19,578 bases of DNA from Leptospiraceae bacterium (GTDB lineage Bacteria; Spirochaetota; Leptospiria; Leptospirales; Leptospiraceae): assembly GCA_027485405.1 (NCBI GenBank), contig JAIXRB010000021.1:1-19578 (forward strand). Direction: 5' to 3'. A program made the position numbers and the translations under genes. Positions 1-8,028 of this stretch are shown in pieces. Position 1 is the stretch's first letter. Every line of letters starts with the position of its first letter. A model generated the notes under the pieces. That model searched no databases. It was not told where the DNA came from and saw only the letters and a program-made list of their open reading frames with translations.

Positions 1-11
1 AATCAAAGACT

Positions 12-578
12 CTAGTGGTTGGCTCTATCGTATTCCAATGTCAAAATAGATCCAAGCACCTTGAATCCATTAGCAGTTTCTGCTACTTTTCCTTCGCCAT
101 GAAAGCTGATCTTAACTGAATCCATGAGCGAACGTATGATCTTTAGTCCTTTGCCCATGTTGTTGTGCTTCGTGATTTTTCCGTTGTACGGAAGTTTGTC
201 GGATTTTTGTGATTGGTGGGACTTTACGCTGTTTAGGAAACTGTTAAAGCAATTTGGTTCTTCAGAGTTTTTTTCTTTGATTCCAGATCCATAGTCGACC
301 ACGTACAAAGTGAATTTGGATCCAATGATCTGCCACCGACAAATGATAGTTTCCTCGCAGGAACAGCTAACGTTTGCCGAAATGGAGTTGGTCAGAGCCT
401 CGTCGGATGCAAGCTCGATTTGCATGATATTTGCATTGGAAAAGTTGTTCTCAGTTAGACTTTTCCTGAGTTCTTGGCGAAACAACCGGACAGAAGACAT
501 GTCTGGCGGCAAGAACATGGCATAGCTCCCTGGAGAGGGGGTCAAAACCATTGGACTTTCTTTTTGTTCCATTGCCAT
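12..578 (-). CDS. RsbW/SpoIIAB-like serine kinase (anti-sigma factor type)
   Basis: 188-residue GHKL ATPase of the small HATPase_c_2 kind used by anti-sigma factors that bind a sigma factor and phosphorylate a STAS antagonist. Visible motifs: N-box at about residues 55-64 (E55, D59, E60, N64, in ELASDEALTN), G1 box D95-x-G97-x-G99, and G2 box around G142-K-G144-L. There is no transmembrane segment, so it should be cytosolic. A loop of about 40 residues between G1 and G2 makes it longer than a typical RsbW of 140-160 residues. The start is the ATG at 578; a second ATG lies two codons in. A TATACT-like -10 box lies at 607-612 on the minus strand but has no good -35. No sigma factor, STAS protein or PP2C phosphatase is in the window, so its partner is unknown. 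The family is clear; the anti-sigma role is inferred. Confidence 0.8.
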   Translation of the reverse strand: MAMEQKESPMVLTPSPGSYAMFLPPDMSSVRLFRQELRKSLTENNFSNANIMQIELASDEALTNSISANVSCSCEETIICRWQIIGSKFTLYVVDYGSGIKEKNSEEPNCFNSFLNSVKSHQSQKSDKLPYNGKITKHNNMGKGLKIIRSLMDSVKISFHGEGKVAETANGFKVLGSILTLEYDRANH

Positions 579-629
579 TTTAGAATTTTAGAGTGCTTCC
601 TTGGAGAGTATAGGTCATTTCGCTTCAAA

Positions 630-661
630 AAAAAAGAAAAATTTCCTAGCTTTTCTTTTTT
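630..661 (-). terminator. A/T-rich inverted repeat downstream of gltX, possible weak terminator
   Basis: Perfect 11-bp inverted repeat, AAAAAAGAAAA at 630-640 and TTTTCTTTTTT at 651-661, around a 10-base loop, starting about 24 bases past the gltX stop. Read on the minus strand, the second arm extends into an uninterrupted run of T. The stem has a single G:C pair, so it would be much weaker than a classic intrinsic terminator. It may instead be a simple homopurine/homopyrimidine tract. Confidence 0.3.
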
Positions 662-684
662 CTTACGAAAGTAGTCTTTGCCGA

Positions 685-2235
685 CTAGAGAGAGATTTTA
701 GAAAGCCCGGCAATGGTCTCGATTCGTTTTTTCAGTTTCTCGATTCCGAGAAGGGTGAAAAGAATGGGCAACTCCAAACCGTGGGTCTTTCCCGTGGTGG
801 CTATTCGAATCGGGAAAAAGAGGTTTTTTCCTTTCTCTCCGACCTTTTCTCCAATACTAGACATAATGTTTTTAAAATCATCGGGCGTTTTTGGCTCGGC
901 GGTCCTTATGCTTTCATAAAAGGCACGAACGATTTCGGGGGCTTTCTCAGAGGAAAGATGTCCTCGTGCCTCATCATTTTCAAATTCGATCAAGTCCACG
1001 GCAAACTCTTCAATATAAGGAGGAGCCTGGATCAAGCGATCCAAGTAAACTCGGACTGAGTCCAGGATAGAAAGTAGCTCGGGGTGCCCCGGCTTCTTCC
1101 AATCAGCAGGGATTGCGGCTTTTTCCAAGAATGGGACAATCTCCTTTCCAAGACGCTCAATGGATACATCTCGGATCAGTTTGTTTGACATCCAGTTCAG
1201 CTTGGATTTTTGGTTGAGATACTGCGAAAGACCTTGCGGATCTAGTTTGTTAAATTCAACGGTTTCTTTTTCTTCTTCGGTTAACTTTTTAAAAACATCA
1301 AAAGTAGCTGGGGATTTTGAACAGCGCTCGATATCAAACAAACGACAAAGCTCTTCATCCGGCATGTATTCAGAGCCGTCAGGTGAAGTCCAACCTAGCA
1401 AAGCCATATAGTTTCGCAAAGTTTCGGAAAGATAGCCTAGTTCTCGAAAAGCAAGCACCGATGTTGCGCCAGCTCGTTTGGACAATTTTTTCCCATCGGT
1501 TCCTACGATTTCAGAGACGTGGGCAAAACGTGGAAGCGGAAAACCAAACGCTTCAAAGATGAGAATCTGGCGAGGAGTGTTGGAGAGATGGCCTACTCCT
1601 CTGATTACATGCGAGATTTTCATTAGGTGATCATCTATTACTACCGCATAATTGTAAGAAGGAAATCCATCTGATTTTACAATGATAAAGTCGCCAATCA
1701 GTTTGGATTCAAATCGGACTTTTCCTTGGATCATATCATCTACGATTACAATTTTGTTTGGGGTTCGAAAACGAACTGTAAAGGGGATTTTTGCGGAAAG
1801 TTTTTCGTTTATCTCAGCCTGGCTTAGGTTTGCACAAGTGCCGTCATAGAGATAAGGGATTCCCATTGAATCGGCTTGTGCTTTTTTAGCTTCCAGTTCT
1901 TCAGAAGTGCAGAAGCATCTATATGCTTTATTGTTTTCGATTAACTTTAACGTATAATCGCTGTAAATGGAAAGTCTTTCGGACTGTGTATAAGGACCGT
2001 GGTCGCCTCCCACTCCTGGGCCTTCATCCCAGTTCATGCCTAGCCAACGCAATGACTCTAAAATGATTTTGAAAGATGCCTCTGTAGATCGGTCTTGGTC
2101 TGTGTCTTCGATCCGCAGTAGGAATTTTCCGTTTTTGGCCTTGGCATAGAGGTAATTGAACAAAGCGGTACGGGCACCTCCCACATGTAAAAAGCCGGAA
2201 GGGGATGGGGCAAAACGTGTTCTTACTTCAGTCAT
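685..2235 (-). CDS. gltX: Glutamyl-tRNA synthetase
   Basis: 516-residue class I aminoacyl-tRNA synthetase that charges tRNA-Glu (or, as a non-discriminating enzyme, also tRNA-Gln) with glutamate in the cytosol. The N-terminal Rossmann fold opens with the PSPSGFLHVGG block, HVGG at residues 17-20 standing for HIGH. The KMSKS loop is KLSKR at 250-254. The inserted zinc region has C107-x-C109 and C134 with the same spacing as the E. coli enzyme, but N136 sits where E. coli has its histidine ligand. The C-terminal helical anticodon-binding part is complete and the length is normal for the family. The ATG at 2235 overlaps the stop of the upstream lipoprotein gene in an ATGA junction, so the two are probably cotranscribed and translationally coupled. 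Confidence 0.97.
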   Translation of the reverse strand: MTEVRTRFAPSPSGFLHVGGARTALFNYLYAKAKNGKFLLRIEDTDQDRSTEASFKIILESLRWLGMNWDEGPGVGGDHGPYTQSERLSIYSDYTLKLIENNKAYRCFCTSEELEAKKAQADSMGIPYLYDGTCANLSQAEINEKLSAKIPFTVRFRTPNKIVIVDDMIQGKVRFESKLIGDFIIVKSDGFPSYNYAVVIDDHLMKISHVIRGVGHLSNTPRQILIFEAFGFPLPRFAHVSEIVGTDGKKLSKRAGATSVLAFRELGYLSETLRNYMALLGWTSPDGSEYMPDEELCRLFDIERCSKSPATFDVFKKLTEEEKETVEFNKLDPQGLSQYLNQKSKLNWMSNKLIRDVSIERLGKEIVPFLEKAAIPADWKKPGHPELLSILDSVRVYLDRLIQAPPYIEEFAVDLIEFENDEARGHLSSEKAPEIVRAFYESIRTAEPKTPDDFKNIMSSIGEKVGEKGKNLFFPIRIATTGKTHGLELPILFTLLGIEKLKKRIETIAGLSKISL

Positions 2236-3098
2236 AGACTCTCTTCTTTTATTAGAAAATTTCCAAATCGTTTGTATTCAATAGGTTCAGTAGAAAGAAA
2301 TCGTGGAGAGTTTGCCAATACGGGAACAAAGAAAATCTCCTGTTTGTCTGTTTTCCATAGGGATTTAAAAAAGAATTTTTCAGGTTCCATGGGGATTTTT
2401 TCAAACTGAATCTTGGATGCATCGTACGAAGTAGACTGGAAAACTAAGTCGGATGATGACTTGAACTCGCCGTTTGGGGTAGCACTTCCCAAAGCTCCGT
2501 ACTCGTAAGTCCAGGTTAAAGACGAACCGTTATCGAGACGAATGGTCTCACTTCCTAACGTAAATTCATCGGAGTTGGAACCTGGTTGAAAAACTGCTGA
2601 TTCTGAGATAGAGATGCGATTGGTATTTGAGGTGTTAAGCTGTTTTAGTAAAGTCACTAGATCGTTTGAATCAGACTCACCTTGGCTGTAAGTTTGGAAA
2701 ACAGCCTCGACTGTGTCTGAATTAGTTGTTTTTTTGAGAATGCCTTCTTGCCTGTAATAGTGGAGATGATACCTTTTCATCGAAGTTTTGGGAAAAAAAG
2801 TCTGAACCGACTTCAAAAAGTCCATATCTCGGATGGATAAGCTAATGTCCGTTCGCCAAATTTTTTTCGGTTCTTGCCCTCCAGACACTTCCACGAAACT
2901 ATGATATGCCGACCCTTCTTCGAAAAAACGCGGGTTCCATTTGCGAATGGATTTGGTATACAGAACCAAGCCCGAAAACCCCGAAGAGGGGGAAGTCAAG
3001 GTTGGTGTTCCGGTGGATTTACAAGCCCCGAATAAAAAAAATGAAAAGGCTAAGGAAAGCCAATAAATACAAGGTTTTGGGGCGATTTTCCAGAGCAT
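2232..3098 (-). CDS. Putative lipoprotein of unknown function
   Basis: About 288 residues from the ATG at 3098. The frame can be extended to a TTG at 3149, but the extension adds polar residues before the signal peptide, so I prefer the ATG. The N-terminus has a short basic part (MLWKIAPKP), a hydrophobic stretch and a spirochaete-style lipobox ending FLFGAC, with the lipidated Cys at about residue 26, followed by a low-complexity Ser/Thr/Pro linker. The rest is soluble, Ser/Thr-rich and probably beta-rich; I recognise no domain. It is predicted to be membrane-anchored in the periplasm or on the surface. It precedes gltX with a 4-base ATGA overlap; the pairing with a tRNA synthetase says nothing obvious about function. 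No clear Shine-Dalgarno is visible. Confidence 0.75.
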   Translation of the reverse strand: MLWKIAPKPCIYWLSLAFSFFLFGACKSTGTPTLTSPSSGFSGLVLYTKSIRKWNPRFFEEGSAYHSFVEVSGGQEPKKIWRTDISLSIRDMDFLKSVQTFFPKTSMKRYHLHYYRQEGILKKTTNSDTVEAVFQTYSQGESDSNDLVTLLKQLNTSNTNRISISESAVFQPGSNSDEFTLGSETIRLDNGSSLTWTYEYGALGSATPNGEFKSSSDLVFQSTSYDASKIQFEKIPMEPEKFFFKSLWKTDKQEIFFVPVLANSPRFLSTEPIEYKRFGNFLIKEESL

Positions 3099-3178
3099 CT
3101 TAGGGGTCTTTGCACCACTCTCCCAGTGGAAAACCGATTGACAAGCCAATTCGCCTCATCTCCTTGGCAGTTGGCACC

Positions 3179-4549
3179 ATGAAGAACGAAGATAATTTTC
3201 CCAATCGAACCTTTGAAGACCAAGTCCACGACGACCAGCGAAAGTACTCCCGTTATGTCTGTGACTCAAGAGCTATCCCACATGAAATCGATGGGCTTAA
3301 GCCCGTTCAACGAAGAATTTTATGGGCAATGTGGAACTCTGATGCTAGAAACCGCCACACAAAAACTGTAAAAGTAGCAGGACTTGCCATGGGATACCAT
3401 CCGCATGGAGATAGATCGATCCAAGATGCACTTTCTCAAATGGCACAAGACTTTACTTTCGCAAACAATTTTCCTTTGGTCAGTGGAGAGGGCACTTTTG
3501 GAGATGTGTTAGACCCAAGTGCGATAGCGTCGCCTCGATATACGGAAGTTAAATTGTCCGACTTTGCAAAGGATTTGGGATTTTTCGAATCCTTACCAGA
3601 TATCGATTACGTAAAAAACTACGATGAGACAGAAGACGAGCCAATTCACTTTGTTGGAAAGGTGCCGGTTGTTTTGTTGAACAATATACAGGGAATCGCA
3701 ACAGGTTTTCGATGTTTTATCCCAGGTCATAAATTAAGCGATATCATAGATTCACAGGTTCAGTATTTAAAAACCAACAAACCAAAAAAAGTCAGCCCTT
3801 GGTACAAAGACTTTGGCGGCCAGGTCAAGATGTCCCAAAATGACAACGGGTCAATGGTTATGTCTACTACCTTTGGGTTTAGGCGAGAAGACGGCAAGCT
3901 CTACCTTTCTGATGCTCCCATGAATTGGAATCGAGAGAAGGTAATTCTTTTCTTGGATGATCTTTTGGAAAAGAAAGACAACTGGTTGCGAGACTATGTA
4001 GATCACTCCAGCCAAAAGTTTAAAATCGAACTTATCCCGAAAAAAGGGGAAGAGCCTAATGATGCGGCCCTGAAAGAGCTGTTTTCCAAAGAAAATAACG
4101 AAGTTTTAACGATAAACGTTATCACACATGAAGGCAAATTAAAGAAGAGAACTCCTGAGGAAATCATCAAAAACTTCTGTGATTTTCGCAAAATTCACTT
4201 GATCCGAAGGTTTAAGAGACTTGCTGGACTAGAAAAAGAGAAAGTAGAGAGAAACTCGGAATTGATTCGATTCATCAAAGAAAAGTGGAACGAAAAAGTA
4301 ACGGGAATTAAGTCCAAGAAGGAATTTGAAGAGAAACTAAAGGCTTCCAAGTTCAACTATTTTGAATGGCTTTCTACAATTCCAGTGTATCGGATGACCT
4401 TGGAAGAAGTCAAAAAATGTGAAGAAGCTATCGAAGAAGCCAAAGGCAAACTTAAGGAATACACTGATTTGACTAAGGATGACAAAAAGCTAACTTCCTT
4501 TATGCTCGATGAATTAGCTGAACTGAAAACCAAATGGGATCCTAAATAA
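3179..4549 (+). CDS. Type IIA topoisomerase subunit A, ParC/GyrA-like, lacking the C-terminal domain
   Basis: DNA breakage-reunion subunit of a type IIA topoisomerase, 456 residues from the ATG at 3179. That start puts the catalytic tyrosine at Y121, preceded by R120 (in SPRYTEVKL), matching the usual position near 120-122. A TTG at 3110 in the same frame would add 23 unneeded residues. Other landmarks: DGLKPVQRRIL at 38-48, HPHGD at 74-78, and a C-terminal coiled-coil/gate region rich in Lys and Glu. The C-terminal beta-pinwheel of GyrA/ParC is entirely absent (about 450 residues rather than 750-850). The wording of the WHD and tower (KVAGLAMGYHPHGD, MAQDF.FANNFPL) and of the C-terminal part resembles phage T4 gp52 and eukaryotic topoisomerase II. 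It is coupled to the next gene by a TAATG overlap. Confidence 0.93.
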   Translation: MKNEDNFPNRTFEDQVHDDQRKYSRYVCDSRAIPHEIDGLKPVQRRILWAMWNSDARNRHTKTVKVAGLAMGYHPHGDRSIQDALSQMAQDFTFANNFPLVSGEGTFGDVLDPSAIASPRYTEVKLSDFAKDLGFFESLPDIDYVKNYDETEDEPIHFVGKVPVVLLNNIQGIATGFRCFIPGHKLSDIIDSQVQYLKTNKPKKVSPWYKDFGGQVKMSQNDNGSMVMSTTFGFRREDGKLYLSDAPMNWNREKVILFLDDLLEKKDNWLRDYVDHSSQKFKIELIPKKGEEPNDAALKELFSKENNEVLTINVITHEGKLKKRTPEEIIKNFCDFRKIHLIRRFKRLAGLEKEKVERNSELIRFIKEKWNEKVTGIKSKKEFEEKLKASKFNYFEWLSTIPVYRMTLEEVKKCEEAIEEAKGKLKEYTDLTKDDKKLTSFMLDELAELKTKWDPK

Positions 4550-6675
4550 TGGTAGCAAAAACAGAGAAACAGTCCAACGCGAACCGAAATTTCAAAAAAC
4601 TTTCTAACGTAGAACATGTTCGTATGCGAACGGGAATGTGGCTAGGCCAGAATTCTCTTTCTACATTCGAACAGCACTTTTTCCGAAAAGATGGAAATGG
4701 TCTGTACGACATTCAGCATGAAGAGCTTTCCGACATACCTGCAAAGCTAAAGTGCTTAGACGAAGCCTGTATGAACTGCGTAGATGAATACCGCAAGAAC
4801 CAGAATGACAAAAATATACTAGAAAAAGACAAGATGAACCGCCTTTTGGTTCAGTTAAGTTCGGATCGAAAACGAGTGACCATCGAAGACAATGGAAGGG
4901 GAATCCCAGCTGACAATGCTGAAGGAGTTTACCTTCATTTGATGTATGGGGAAAACTTTGACGACAAGGTTAAAGAAGACCATGTCGCCGGGCAGAATGG
5001 TGTCGGTATTTCACTAGTTAGAATGGTATCTTCTTTCTTTCGAGTTAAAACCACTAACGGCGGTAAAATGTATCGAAAGACATTTACCATTGCAGAAGAC
5101 GTAAAAAAAATCATTCGGGGTTTTAAACTCTCAAAAGATGATACCGAAAAGGTCATGCTTTACTTTGATGAGCATGGTAGCTTTGCCGATTGCAATTTGT
5201 TGACTGCAGATCAAATCAAACAATTAAAATCGCCATCCGAAAAGGCGGGAATGAATGCCTCCATTGAAAACGCTAAGAAGGAAGACCATGGAACAACTGT
5301 CGAATTTGAATTGAATCCGTCTTACTTTAATAATTTGGATGTTTCGTTCAATGTAGACTTAGTGAAACAATATCTGCAAGACATTGCAATGTCAAATCCT
5401 GGATTAGAAGTAGTTTTTCTACATAAAACGATCAAAGAGAAATTCAAGTTTAAGAAAGGCTTTGATGAGATCTTTTCCAATTCCGAAATGATTTCCTATA
5501 AAATCGACTATATTGACAAAGCTTCTGCGAGCCAAATCAATATGGATACGTATGTGGTCATGGGCCAAAACAAAACCCTGACTTGGGTAAACTCCATTTT
5601 TTGCCCGCAAGGTGGTTCTGCGATTGAATATTTAGAAAACAGACTTTGTGATGAAGTTCGGAAAAAAAGCCAAATCGTCTCTTTGGAAAAAAAGTTAAAT
5701 ACGCAATGTACTCGAAACGATGTGCGCAGTTGTTTCCATATGTACGTTAATCTAAGGATATTGAATCCGAGATTTAAATCGCAAGATAAGTCTTATTTGA
5801 TCAATGATTTAAATGAAGACATTCGAAAGGCTGTAGACAAACACCTAGAGAAGCTCATTAAGAAAACAGGGCTACTTGAAGAAATTAAAATGGTAATGGA
5901 GAGGCGCACCCAGCTCAAGCAGTTGGAAGACGCTCAAAAGGGCCTTCGCCGCGCTTCTAAAAACAATATCCCAAAGCTGATGCCACCTACGGGCAAGCCA
6001 AATGATGAAGGAAGAGTGTTGTTTGTGGCTGAGGGGGATTCTGCGATTGCAGGTCTCAGACCAGCAAGGAATCCAAAATTGCACGGGTTGTTTCCACTCA
6101 GAGGAAAACCGATGAATTGCAAAGGGATGGCACTTGCCAAGGCTATGACCAATGAAGAACTAAAAAACATAGTTGCCATAGTGGGTTTGCCATTGAATGA
6201 AAAAGTCAAGTCCATCGAACAGCTGAATTATGATAAGATCAGTATTATAACAGATGCCGACTTTGATGGGTATGCGATTCGGTCTTTAATGCTATCTTTC
6301 TTCTATGAGTATTGGCCTGAACTTTACGATTTAGGTTTTATTCATGTTTCCAGTGCGCCATTGTACGAAGTAGATGTGAAGTGGAAAGAAGGAAAGAAAG
6401 AGACTGTTTTTTGTATCGATGATGCCGATTACGATAAGCTGATGGTTAAAATCAACAAGGGATTAGGCGAGATCACGCGAAAAAAGAGAAACAAAGGTCT
6501 TGGTGAAACGGGAAAAGAAGCTATGAAATTTGCCGTGGATGAGTGCATGACGAAAATTACGATCAACAGCAAAAAGACTGCAAAAAATGTCCAAGATCTT
6601 TGGTTTCACAAGGATTATGCGGACAAGAGAAGAGAAGCAATCTCGGAATACTCGATGAGTGTGATCCAAGACTAA
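4549..6675 (+). CDS. Type IIA topoisomerase subunit B, ParE/GyrB-like ATPase
   Basis: 708-residue ATPase/TOPRIM subunit partnering the upstream gene. The GHKL ATP site shows E72 and N76 (LDEACMNCVDE), D114-N-G-R-G118 and the lid GQNGVG at 148-153. The transducer lysine loop is Q412-D413-K414, where most family members have QTK. The TOPRIM domain has EGDSA at 495-499 and D569-A-D571-F-D573 for Mg2+ binding, followed by the NKGLGE motif. The stretch after EGDSA (HGLFPLRGKPMN, then ELKNIVAIVGL) reads more like T4 gp39/eukaryotic topoisomerase II than bacterial GyrB. The start ATG overlaps the previous stop by one base (TAATG), so the subunits are probably made in step. It ends 5 bases before the convergent DUF445 gene. 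It is probably a decatenase/relaxase; a separate gyrA/gyrB pair is expected elsewhere (inference). Confidence 0.93.
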   Translation: MVAKTEKQSNANRNFKKLSNVEHVRMRTGMWLGQNSLSTFEQHFFRKDGNGLYDIQHEELSDIPAKLKCLDEACMNCVDEYRKNQNDKNILEKDKMNRLLVQLSSDRKRVTIEDNGRGIPADNAEGVYLHLMYGENFDDKVKEDHVAGQNGVGISLVRMVSSFFRVKTTNGGKMYRKTFTIAEDVKKIIRGFKLSKDDTEKVMLYFDEHGSFADCNLLTADQIKQLKSPSEKAGMNASIENAKKEDHGTTVEFELNPSYFNNLDVSFNVDLVKQYLQDIAMSNPGLEVVFLHKTIKEKFKFKKGFDEIFSNSEMISYKIDYIDKASASQINMDTYVVMGQNKTLTWVNSIFCPQGGSAIEYLENRLCDEVRKKSQIVSLEKKLNTQCTRNDVRSCFHMYVNLRILNPRFKSQDKSYLINDLNEDIRKAVDKHLEKLIKKTGLLEEIKMVMERRTQLKQLEDAQKGLRRASKNNIPKLMPPTGKPNDEGRVLFVAEGDSAIAGLRPARNPKLHGLFPLRGKPMNCKGMALAKAMTNEELKNIVAIVGLPLNEKVKSIEQLNYDKISIITDADFDGYAIRSLMLSFFYEYWPELYDLGFIHVSSAPLYEVDVKWKEGKKETVFCIDDADYDKLMVKINKGLGEITRKKRNKGLGETGKEAMKFAVDECMTKITINSKKTAKNVQDLWFHKDYADKRREAISEYSMSVIQD

Positions 6676-6680
6676 TTTTT

Positions 6681-8006
6681 TTAACCGCCGAACCGTTTTT
6701 TGTTTTTGTAATGTGCCCCGTAGGTCAATCCCACCAGTAAGCCTACGGGTATAGCAAAGTAAATATGCACTTGGATCAAGCCCGCTATCATTCCCAGAAT
6801 CCCACCTAAGAATTGAATTACAACTAGATTTCCTCCTGTATTGTCCAGGATCATGGTTTCTAGTTCGTCGGTATCTAGCTCCATCACGCGTTCTTCCACC
6901 AGTTGGGTGACATTGATTTTATGTACAAACTTTTCTATGTTTTTTCGAAGATAGATTTCCCCTTCGGGGCTTTTTAAAAATTCGATGATACGGTTTTTTA
7001 ACCATTCAACGGCTCTTAGGAAATTCTTTTCGATTTCTTTCCAATTGGAAGGATCATCCAGGTAGGCTTCTAGTCTTTCAATGCCTGTAGGCAAAAGGTT
7101 CTGTCTCGCATAATCACCGCCTGCTCCCAGCCAATCCGAGATTTTTGCTGTTATGAACTCTTGGGTTTCTTTTGAATTGAGTCTTTCTTGGGTGCGGAGC
7201 ATCACTTGATCCAAAATTCCCATAAATTGATCGGAAGTTTCTGGATCTCTTACAAATCGTTCTAAAAGATCTCGGATGGCTTCTTCATTGAAGGAGAAGA
7301 TTTTTTTAACACCAATGCCGATTTTTCCAATTGTATTTTTGTTTTGAAGGTAGCCTTCTAGTCCTTCGTTTAACATGTTTGCTAGTTTGGGCATTTCTTC
7401 CAGGAGAAGAACACGCAACTGCTCACCTATCTCTTCTCGGTTTACTTCTTCTGTTAAATACTCAGTGAGTTTGGATCGAGTATAGATCCAGAGTTTTTGA
7501 ACCTCTTCGGGTTGCTTACTCATCTTTTGAATGGTTTCTTGCGAGAAGTCATAGACGACCTCTAAGATCTCGGGTCCTCTTTTTTTGAGCATGCTGATGA
7601 TCTTGTTTACCAGCATAATGCGAATGTCATCGGTGCGCAGAGCCTCATCCAACTCTTTTACAACTTTCTGCAAACCATCCTCGACTAAATTGCGTTCGTA
7701 AATGTAGGCTAGAATGATATCGGGGTGAAGAAGATTTTTCTGAATCGACTCTCCCAGGCTTTTTGCAATCTTAGGTTTGTTTTTGGGGACAAGCCCAGAC
7801 CAACCCAAAACTTTACCATGTTTAGGTTGAAAGAGCATTTTGATTGCTAGAAAATTAGTGAAGTAACCTACAACTCCCGCCATAAGAATTGTAAAGAGAG
7901 CTGAAACCCAGACATTAGAAGAATAGTAAACTTCAGCGATTCCAAAAGCCAGCGCAAAGAAAACTAAGAGCTTGCGATACCAGGCATCTAATTTTGCTAC
8001 ATCCAT
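6681..8006 (-). CDS. DUF445 family membrane protein
   Basis: 441 residues. Two hydrophobic segments lie at about 12-29 and 32-56, then the family signature GYFTNFLAIKMLFQP followed by GLVPKNKPKIAKSLG (about residues 47-85), which identifies DUF445. A long, charged, mostly helical central region (about 90-385) resembles the coiled amphipathic part of the family. A C-terminal hydrophobic hairpin at about 390-432 finishes the protein. The molecular function of DUF445 proteins is not established. It is the last gene of a minus-strand cluster, 22 bases after the SDR gene, with an AAGAGAA-type ribosome site about 9-14 bases before its ATG. Its stop lies 5 bases from the convergent topoisomerase stop. 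Confidence 0.85.
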   Translation of the reverse strand: MDVAKLDAWYRKLLVFFALAFGIAEVYYSSNVWVSALFTILMAGVVGYFTNFLAIKMLFQPKHGKVLGWSGLVPKNKPKIAKSLGESIQKNLLHPDIILAYIYERNLVEDGLQKVVKELDEALRTDDIRIMLVNKIISMLKKRGPEILEVVYDFSQETIQKMSKQPEEVQKLWIYTRSKLTEYLTEEVNREEIGEQLRVLLLEEMPKLANMLNEGLEGYLQNKNTIGKIGIGVKKIFSFNEEAIRDLLERFVRDPETSDQFMGILDQVMLRTQERLNSKETQEFITAKISDWLGAGGDYARQNLLPTGIERLEAYLDDPSNWKEIEKNFLRAVEWLKNRIIEFLKSPEGEIYLRKNIEKFVHKINVTQLVEERVMELDTDELETMILDNTGGNLVVIQFLGGILGMIAGLIQVHIYFAIPVGLLVGLTYGAHYKNKKRFGG

Positions 8007-8028
8007 CGAACGATTCTCTTTAATAGCC

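Noticed and set aside
601..1059. Plus-strand open frame of 152 codons over the 3' end of gltX
   Set aside because: Antisense to a well-supported gltX coding region and without a recognisable product.
3138..3170. Perfect TTGACA as a -35 box ahead of the topoisomerase operon
   Set aside because: No acceptable -10 hexamer at 15-19 bases spacing (tccttg and neighbours), so a promoter cannot be claimed.
3110..3178. TTG-initiated extension of the topoisomerase A subunit, and TTG-initiated extension of the divergent lipoprotein to 3149
   Set aside because: The extensions would make the two divergent genes overlap. The ATG starts put the catalytic Tyr at residue 121 and place the signal peptide at the N-terminus, as each family expects.
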